From positions 182,133 to 246,132 of the forward strand of contig QYAI01000040.1 of the NCBI GenBank assembly GCA_003988855.1: DNA of 64,000 nt. The letters run 5' to 3'. This document shows positions 56,928 through 64,000 of this stretch, one piece after another; the stretch's first letter is position 1, and the number at the start of each line of letters is the position of its first letter. The notes beneath the pieces were generated by a model. The model saw only the letters and a program-made list of their open reading frames with translations, had not been told where the DNA came from and ran no database searches. Origin of the DNA: Arachnopeziza araneosa. Taxonomy: Eukaryota; Ascomycota; Leotiomycetes; Helotiales; Arachnopezizaceae. A program made the translations under genes and the position numbers.

Positions 56928-59765
56928 TCATTGTTTCTCCGAAGTGGAGTCTACCTGAAGTGGTACAGCATTAGCCGTTCGGAGCCATTCACCGTTAAAC
57001 GCATTGATAAGCCAGTTTTGAAGTTCTGCAAGGCTGTCAGCATCCTCGGGTCAAATGAGGAGAAACCAAGACCTACTATCATATACAATTCTGTTAGCAT
57101 TATGGAAGTAGATACCATGGTCGCTATCCGGAAATACGTGTACATCATAGTTCTCTACACCCGCCAAATCGAGTTTGTCAAGTAAAGTGAGGGAGTTTTG
57201 CATGTGTACATTGTCATCTGCCACACCGTGCATGAGTAGAAATCGAACATTCTGATGTAGTGCAGTCATATTGTTGATACTTGAGTTATAGTAGCCACCT
57301 GGGTTGTGCTGAGGTGTATGCATATATCGCTCAGTATAGATTGAATCGTAGAATCTCCAATCTGTGACAGGGGCCACAGCCATCCCATAAGAGAAAGTAT
57401 TCCCAGCATCCTGTTCCAACGTCTTTAGTGTCATGAATCCACCATATGACCAACCCCAGATAGCTATCCTTGACGAGTCTACATATTTCTTCTGGGCCCA
57501 AAGTTTGGCAGTTTCAATCTGGTCATAAGCCTCGTAGTAGCCGATATTTCCGCGAATGATTGTACGGGCTTTTCGTCCGATGAAGCCTGTCCCACGGCCA
57601 TCAACTGTAACTACTATGTAGCCCAGATTCGCGGCGATATAAGCCTGGAAGTCAACACCAAACTTTTTGGTGACTGTCTGTGAACCAGGACCACCATACA
57701 GATAAAATAGGACAGGGTATTGTTTTTTTTTATTGAAATGGGGCGGCCTTCGTTCAACAACATTCAAATCAAATCCATCTATTCTGACGGTAGAATATAT
57801 TTCGATGGGGAGTTCATACTGTTTAGCCATATCTGCTAAGCCAATATTTTCCTCTACCATATTCTCGTAGTGCATGTCATTACTCGGCGTGCTAACGACC
57901 TTTTGCCAAGGAATCTTTGGGCCATCATAATCAATCAAAGCGTATCCAGCGCCACTAGAGAACGAAGCACCGTAGTAGCCCTCCTGCGAGATATCTGTAA
58001 GTGTTCGAATATTTGTTCCATTTAAATTCACACTGTACAGGTGGCGTTGAATGGACGATTCTTTGGTGGCAACAAAATACACCAGGTTCTTCTTCAAATC
58101 GACGGCAGATGGAGCATCAACTACTTCCCATTCCCCGGACGTAAGCATGATTGGGTTTGGGTTGTCTAGAGGAGAGAAGTAGCCAATGTGGTCGTAATTA
58201 TCGAAAATAACAGTATCGATATACCCATCTTCTGGACGACCATTTGCTAGATCCGCTGGCACATATTTAGTATTTTGAGACACCTCGAACCACCCCCCAT
58301 CAAGTTTCTGAACGTCTTCGGTACGAACAGTTTTGCCAGTCCTGGTGGCCACGTCAACAAGAACAACTCTCAGCACATCGCTTTCTCGGTTCGTTTCTCG
58401 AATTATTGCCTTCCCAGTAGACCCGGCCCAGACAACTTCAGTGATGAGGAGGTCATCTGCTGCAAAGGAGTCCGAAATCTCAACTTCGAAGACATCACCT
58501 CGGACAACGTCGTAAAACTGAAGATCGACTATAGGGTTTGGAGCCCCAGCTTTGGGATACTTGATCTCCCGGACCTCAGGGTAATTCTCTTCTCCCGGGA
58601 GTGGTTCTACACCGCTTGGTCGAGAAACAAAATATTGAATAGGGTACTCTGGAACCTCGGACTCATTAGTACGTAGAAATGCGACATATTTTCCATCCTC
58701 GGCCCACCAGGTGGCAGTATTCCCCGAGAAAACCTCTTCTTCATACACCCAGTCCGGAACGCCGTAGAATAAATTTGAGCCCCCATCTGTTGTGATCTGG
58801 ATGACCTTCCGCGATGAGAGCTTCCTGATAAAGAGGTTATTTTCTCGAGTAAATACTACTGCATCGCTTTGAGGACTCCAGCTTGCCAGCTGGATCCGGC
58901 TCTGTGGAAATCCGGGATCTAGAGCTTCAGCAGTTTGCGTCTCAACGTCAAAAATCCAGTATTTAGCATAAAACGAATGTCGCCAGTTAGATTGATAGTC
59001 TGTCGCTATAAGCACCTTTTTCAGGTCTTTGCTGGGGAAAACTTTACTCGGAGTCATGCCTTGATCACCGACTTTAAAGTATGCTTCTTTCATTAATGTT
59101 TTCGTATCGAAGGCTTGCGCGCTATTACCATGGCTTCCTCTAACATCTTCGACGATCAAATAGTCTTTACCGGAAGCCCCCTGCTCAAGTAAGAGCCCAT
59201 CCTCGCCATTTGCGCCTTTTATCCAACTAATGCCGTGCTTTGTAGGTCGCCATTGCCCACCCATTACCTGATCCAAGGTAACCTTCTTCCCATTTCCACT
59301 TGATGCAGTCGCTGAAGGATCATGAGGGCTTTCAGAAGCGTGTCGATAGGTTTGTCGCACAAGGAAAAGGATCATCGCAATCGCCCAAGCTCCAACAAAT
59401 GTGATAGCAATAATCCAGATCAATTTTCGAAATTTCTTGTCAACACCAATTTCGCGCGTATTGTTGAGGAAAGGGCCAGTTTCGAGATCGTTATCTTTCT
59501 CGTCTCCTTCTTCTTCATGTGCATCCCGAGTAAATTCAATATCGGTATATGGAAACGATTCCTGTGGGAATTTCGCTGTGGCACCTTTCTCGAATCCTGT
59601 TCTATTCACAACCTTTCTATCTCTGCCTTCAACTCTCTCGGCAATACGCTCAAACACCAAACTCATCGTTGAAGCAGATGAGTTAGAGTCTTCGGATAAC
59701 CTTGCCCCATCTTCTTCAATAGATAGGAGCTTGGTATCCTCCTCATTTCGCCCCGCCATAGCCAT
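56928..59765 (-). CDS. type II membrane dipeptidyl aminopeptidase B
   Basis: Two exons, 59765-57077 and 57025-56928, with a 51-base intron; 928 residues. A cytosolic acidic tail of about 115 residues precedes a signal anchor (LIWIIAITFVGAWAIAMILF), then the DPP IV beta-propeller and the S9 peptidase domain. The catalytic Ser lies in WGWSYGGFMT, the Asp in MHGVADDNVH and the His in DSDHGIYFHN. YLYGGPGSQTV, VTVDGRGTGFIGRKAR and EEEVFSGN (the double-Glu amino-end recognition loop) are also present. Exon 2 restores the conserved end LQNWLINAFNGEWLRTAN; without splicing the frame stops early in SRSWFLLI. The enzyme removes X-Pro or X-Ala dipeptides. Yeast Ste13 is a Golgi processing protease and DapB/Dap2 is vacuolar; the length and DPP layout fit DapB best. 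Confidence 0.93.
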
Positions 59766-60325
59766 TACAAGAAGTATAAGGACAAGTCAGTGCCAATGGA
59801 ATTAGAAGAGTAGCATGCTCCGTCCTGTTTTATCGTGTGTTGCAGAAATTCTCAGTCCATTGTAATGTGAATCTGCTGGTTGTGGTAAGAAAGGAATGTA
59901 TACAGATGATGTAAGATTGCTCACATCCTATCAAATAACGGCATCTTTGATGTGATGTCTGTTCAAGCGACAAGCGCCGAGACGCAAAATGCTACGGAGG
60001 TCGCGGCCAAAAGTCTTCGCACACGCTAAAAACGCCACTAAACGCCACAGCTTTCAATTTTCTACGATCTTACTCTATTCGGATTCTTTAGTCTATAACC
60101 TTGCTCTTCTTTGTACTTATTACTACCCTCAAGCTCTATAATCTTCTTAATATAAAGAAGAATCCGCTCTATCCAAGCTTGAATGTTACGAGACTATTCA
60201 CCCTTACATGATTCACTCTTACTCGTACTCCCCTGCACTCGCACGGTCACCGCACTCGCCCGCCCCTCAAAAATCCATTTTTCTACCCCACCCCTCACTA
60301 TATTTCTTCTCTTATCATTGCCACC
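59766..60325. other. upstream region of DapB and transposase relic
   Basis: 560 bases. The left part holds the DapB promoter. At 60184-60211 a 28-base string (TGTTACGAGACTATTCACCC...) matches 60671-60698 inside the nested element with four transitions, so it is probably the outer end of the Fot-like element. Confidence 0.5.
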
Positions 60326-60692
60326 ATGGTTCATTCAGCTAAAGAACAAGCAACTCTAAAAGCTCTCGATAAGCTTAATAGCATGCTTTGCCTAAATTAT
60401 TAATTAATTGCTACTAAATATAGCTGTACGAAGTTTGAAATCAATAGGACGACCTTTAGTCGAAGGCATCGCAAGGTCTAAACATCCTATGCTACTTATA
60501 TTAGTACGAGGTGTAGGCTTCTCACTGATGAAGCAGAGCTTATTTTAGTCTCTTACATTAAGAAATACACGGATAAAGGTATTTCTCTAGCTTCTGCTAT
60601 AGTGCAAAACTTCGTTCAAGAAATAGCTAGCTATAGTGGTAGGAACAAAATTGTGGTGTGGTTGTAAAAGTGTTATGAGATTATTCACTCTC

Positions 60693-60720
60693 ACATGACT
60701 GTCACGTGCGACAGTCATGT
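60693..60720. repeat. perfect palindrome with CACGTG core
   Basis: Arms ACATGACTGTC and GACAGTCATGT flank six bases, giving a 28-base hairpin-capable site inside the MITE-like element. Confidence 0.95.
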
Positions 60721-60747
60721 GACGAGGCTAGGACGAGGCTAGGCGGA

Positions 60748-60791
60748 CATAAATAGCCGCTTCTTATAGCATAAATAGCCGCTTCTTATAG
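60748..60791 (+). repeat. exact tandem 22-mer, two copies
   Basis: CATAAATAGCCGCTTCTTAT followed by AG occurs twice head to tail without a mismatch. It sits inside the MITE-like element, directly after an 11-bp tandem pair at 60721-60742. Confidence 0.95.
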
Positions 60792-60840
60792 AATTAGGAA
60801 TGCATCCTTTTACAACCACACTTCATAATTTTGTTCCTAC

Positions 60841-63824
60841 TAATTTAGTAGCACGACCATACTCAGATCTTTAATCCTACATTTTAAATCATCGATCACC
60901 ATACTCATACCTAATTAACCTCCGAAAGCATTGCTCATTTAGCAACTAGCCCACAACTCAACTTAACACTGCGCAATCGGTCAGCTACTAATTAGCACTA
61001 CATCAATAACTACATCAGCCTCTATAAAGGCTAACTAACTCGCTCTGCAATTGCAAGCCTTCATCAGTACTCGCCACGTCTACATTAACTCTATTAGTAA
61101 GAAGTTGCAACAGCAGATTCACGAAGCTGCGAACTTAGTGTCAGAGCTGCTTACTAACATCAGTAACAAAAGAAAAAAAAGCGTTCGACGATCAATTGCT
61201 CCGCAATTTCTAGCTTAGTAGTCAGACTTAAAAGCAAACTTCGACAAGGCTATAAGCGAATACTTTCTTCTTATTAGCGATACTAACAAAGAAAAAGAAA
61301 AAAAAAAAGTAAATTAAATTCGCACTAGTTAGTTAGACTTGAGATTGTTATTGCTTTAAACACTGTTTACAGCTAACACAACAGTAACTTCAGAACTTAA
61401 TCTAAGATTTACTTCGAAGTTAAACTTGCTTTAGCACTTCTTAAAAATTATTAATTTAACTAAACTGCTAGAGCAATTTACTTAGCAAACACAAGCTACA
61501 ATAAGCAAAAGCAGTAACTTAAATTAATTTACACTAACGAGCTATAACGCTACTAGAATTGCTTAAATCGTAGCAGAAGTACTACATTAGCAAACACTTC
61601 TACAAAGACACATTTTTAACTTCTTACTAAACTTTAGCACTGCTGCTGCTAACAATGCTAAAGTTAGTAACATAAAATAAAAACTGCAAGATATAGAATA
61701 CTTTAATTCAGACTTTAACAAGTTATACAGTCTAAGCAACTGTGTGCAATTTAGTATAATAGTGTACTAGAGAAATATGTTTTTATTTACTAAAATCGTC
61801 AGTAATAACGCACAACAAAAGCAAGCTGCTATTGTTTAATGCAACTTATTATTATGTTTGCGTAAATTAGCACTAGCTTAGTATACTTCGAAACTTGACG
61901 ACTTTTAGCAAAGTAAATTAAAGTTCTACAATTAAAGCGTTACTGCTTAAGTGCAAGCACTAACAAGACGCTTTAAAAACTTTTTTACTATAGCACTACA
62001 AAAGCTGCAAGCTAAAAAATACACTGTTACTAACGCTAGAAACAACTGCAATATACAGTTATATATTGCTACTGTAATAAAACATGTAAAAGTAACTAAA
62101 TTAGACAAGCTAATTTAACAATTGTTACAAGCATATAATAACATTAACTTAGTACTGCAGCTATATATTACTTAGCTTACTAAAGCTACATTAGTGCGTA
62201 ATTTTATAAAAAAAGTGTTAAGTAAGCAAGACGCGTAAAGAAACATGTTGCTGCAGTTAGCTTGTTTTAACTTAAACTGTAATTTTTGCAGCAGTGCTTT
62301 TAGAAAAAACAACACTTGCTAGTACACTTTAAGTAGTTAGCGTTTTTTATTTAACAATCGTTATTTTATTTAACTGTATAACTATAACAAAAACTAATTT
62401 TTTACTTTTTTAATACAAAACAATGCTAATACTATTAAACTAAAAGCACTAATGCTAAGTTAACTAGCGTATAGTTACTTCGCTTAAAGCTTAGAAGACA
62501 AAAACTAAGACAAATTAAAAAAGTTCGATTTTGCCTTAACAAGCTAGCTTTTAAGTAGTTAAGCAGCAAGCACTTTAAGCAGTAGTAACTTTTAGCGCTA
62601 CTAACGCTTTAGAAGATATAACGAAGCTAATGTAGTAAGGTTCTAGAGTGCATGACATTTTTCCGTTATTTCGCTAGCGAAAGCACGTGCGTAGAACTCT
62701 CTATAAAAAAAGTTCTACAGAGCATCTACAGATAAGAGAAAAGACGATCAGACAACACAGATAAGAAAGAAAATAGTTAGTTAGGTTTATTTATGCGATT
62801 AATTTTACGAATAAATTTAGTTTGAGTACAGATAAAGCATTAATTATACAGATTTTATTAATATTTTCTTCTTACTAATACATTAATTTATTTACTTGTT
62901 TTTTGTTTGTTGCATACACTAGTTTTTAAATTTATTGCGCGCATACGTTGTTCTTGTCTTAAGTTTTTTGCTCTAGTTAATTCTTTTAAAATATACTATC
63001 GAAAGCTAGCTAAAAGCTAACGAGACTCTTGTTTTATTAGCTGCTTTTCTGCTTCTCGTACATTAGTAACCTACGCAGAAAGAAACGTAGTTAATTTAGA
63101 TAAGTTTTTTTCTTGAAGCAAACGATACTATTTAGACTATTTAGCTATCAAACAAGAACAAGTTTACTTAGAAACGCTAATTAAGCATAATTCGAACAGC
63201 AATTGTTAGAAAAAAAAAGTAACAGCTAGAACGTTAAAAATAAAGGCGAACACGAGTCGAAAATTGCAGTTTAAAGCGTCTGATGTTTAATTGCTAAGAA
63301 TAAGAATAAAAGTTCGAGAACAAGAAGTAAAGCTAAAGAATGCTTTGTTAGAATAAAACAAGATTAAAGTTATTAAAAACAAAGTTGCTCTAATAAGCTG
63401 TCTGCTAATTCTTACTGTACTAGAAAAATTAGTAAAAATAATGCTTGACGCGGTCTAAGCAGTTTTTTTCTTATTTAAGAAGCAATAAAGAAAAAAGACA
63501 GAAATAAAAAAAGAAGAAAAAGAAGTTTTAGAGAAAGTAGCAGAAAAAGCAGCGACAAGTTCAGAAGATCGAAGCTTAGAAGTTTCAGAAGTATTATTAG
63601 TATTATTAGAAAAACGAAAAGACAAGAAAAAAACTAGAAAAGCTCGAGAGAAAAGTATAAGTTTAACTTACTTAAGAAGCAGCTTATTATTTTCGTTCTT
63701 GCTAGAAAGACTAGATACATTAAACTAAAGAAACTTAAGAATACTTCGACTAAGTTCGACAGTAATTACTTTTACTACACTTTCTTTATACGCTAAAAAA
63801 ATAGCAAACTGTTTAGAAAGTACA
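60841..63824. other. AT-rich gene-free region depleted of CC/GG
   Basis: No open frame of useful length and no recognisable protein remains beyond the transposase tail near 61190. From 61250 to 62533 there is not a single CC or GG dinucleotide, and only about nine occur from there to 63830. GC content in sampled lines is a little under 30 percent, and CA, CT and GC stay common. It is presumably mutated repetitive DNA, but the ancestral element cannot be named. Confidence 0.7.
62669..62715. promoter_or_regulatory. palindrome and TATA-like motif, possible element promoter
   Basis: A perfect 14-bp palindrome TTTCGCTAGCGAAA (62669-62682) is followed by GTAGAACT and AGTTCTAC in inverted orientation around CTCTATAAAAAA. 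The arrangement resembles a retroelement LTR promoter, but no second LTR or coding remnant was identified. Confidence 0.35.
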
Positions 63825-64000
63825 TGTAACGGCACGAACACAGATGTGGCTAGTCAAGAGGCATATAGGAGTGCGTTAATAGTCTGAGTACATTCGGTTC
63901 TTAGGCTAGCTACGAAGGAAAAGAAGAATATAAGGAAAGAAAAACTACACGAGTGAGGTGTGCCTTATCTACAGTAGACTTCTCTCTGGCCCTAGTCCGA
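63825..64000 (+). mobile_element. possible LTR 5' end at window edge
   Basis: From TGTAACGGCACGAACACAGA at 63825 the composition switches abruptly from CC/GG-depleted DNA to ordinary sequence. A TGTAACGGCACG start is reminiscent of fungal Gypsy-type LTRs. The element would continue beyond the window, so this is tentative. Confidence 0.3.

Larger units (their letters stand above)
60639..60840. mobile_element. 202-bp MITE-like inverted-repeat element nested in transposase
   Basis: The left end 60639-60670 (GTAGGAACAAAATT... to GTGTGGTTGTAAAAG) and the right end 60807-60840 are inverted repeats differing at a few positions and a 2-base indel. Inside are a perfect 11-bp-arm palindrome (60693-60703 with 60710-60720, centred on CACGTG), a tandem 11-mer GACGAGGCTAG (60721-60742), and an exact tandem 22-mer (60748-60791). 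There is no coding capacity. The left interior shares a 28-base motif with 60184-60211, so it is probably a non-autonomous derivative of the same family. Target-site duplication is not clear. Confidence 0.75.
60184..61200 (+). mobile_element. Fot/pogo-type DNA transposon relic
   Basis: An ATG at 60326 opens a frame that, ignoring two stops, reads ATLKALDKLNSM, then INRTTFSRRHRKV, then LLTDEAELILVSYIKKYTDK, GISLASAIVQNFVQEIASYS, GRN. This is the N-terminal helix-turn-helix/CENP-B-type DNA-binding region of Fot1/pogo transposases. The frame is cut at about 60640 by an inverted-repeat insertion. After it, 61040-61190 reads LQLQAFISTRHVYINSISKK, then LQQQIHEAANLVSELLTNIS, NKRKKSVRRS, which resembles the basic coiled C-terminus of such transposases. 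The DDE catalytic core is not found, so a large internal deletion is likely. The right end is uncertain because the sequence merges into AT-rich DNA. Confidence 0.65.

Noticed and set aside
61250..63830. Canonical CpA-type RIP as explanation for the AT-rich block
   Set aside because: CA and TG dinucleotides are plentiful, the opposite of the usual RIP product.

Overview
The window is nuclear DNA of a filamentous ascomycete (Pezizomycotina). Most genes carry introns of 44-80 bases with GT(A/C/G)xGT donors and AG acceptors. Products are typically fungal: O-mannosyltransferase Pmt4, sterol dehydrogenase Erg26, dipeptidyl aminopeptidase DapB, a LIM-RhoGAP, Pex6, and relics of a SesA-NACHT-ankyrin (NLR-like) gene. 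A leotiomycete is plausible, but the sequence alone does not prove it.

Layout. 1-10 kb is sparse: a monocarboxylate-type MFS transporter, a broken SesA-NACHT-ankyrin gene, about 3 kb without a convincing gene, and a secreted beta-helix protein. 10-25.7 kb is denser: a single-pass membrane protein, a ubiquitin-like/WLM metalloprotease, the HDEL receptor Erd2, complex I NDUFS1 (six exons rebuilt, one of 15 bases), a MARVEL protein, O-acetylhomoserine sulfhydrylase, a short-chain dehydrogenase lacking its catalytic Tyr and Lys, and cytidine deaminase. 26.8-28.5 kb is a decayed sugar transporter. 28.8-42.4 kb holds an RNase H-like protein, Pex6, a steryl-ester/acylglycerol lipase, an intact SDR, a decayed unknown gene and Erg26. 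42.8-59.8 kb is a gene-rich core: a UBE2Z-like E2 with a second UBC-like fold, the LIM-RhoGAP, an unknown basic protein, Pmt4, a mitochondrial RidA/Mmf1, a small membrane protein and DapB.

From about 60 kb to the right edge the composition changes sharply. There is a Fot/pogo-type transposase relic, a nested 202-bp inverted-repeat (MITE-like) element, then about 2.6 kb of AT-rich, gene-free DNA in which the dinucleotides CC and GG are almost absent. A stretch of 1,284 bases has neither, although CpA, the usual RIP target, is common. This is the most unusual signal in the window. Composition returns to normal at about 63,830, beside a possible LTR start.

The genes do not form one pathway or a secondary-metabolite cluster. 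Several serve the secretory route (Erd2, Pmt4, DapB, MARVEL protein, beta-helix protein), and others are housekeeping. Exon coordinates in the evidence fields were worked out by hand from reading frame, splice motifs and family conservation; no alignment or search was run.
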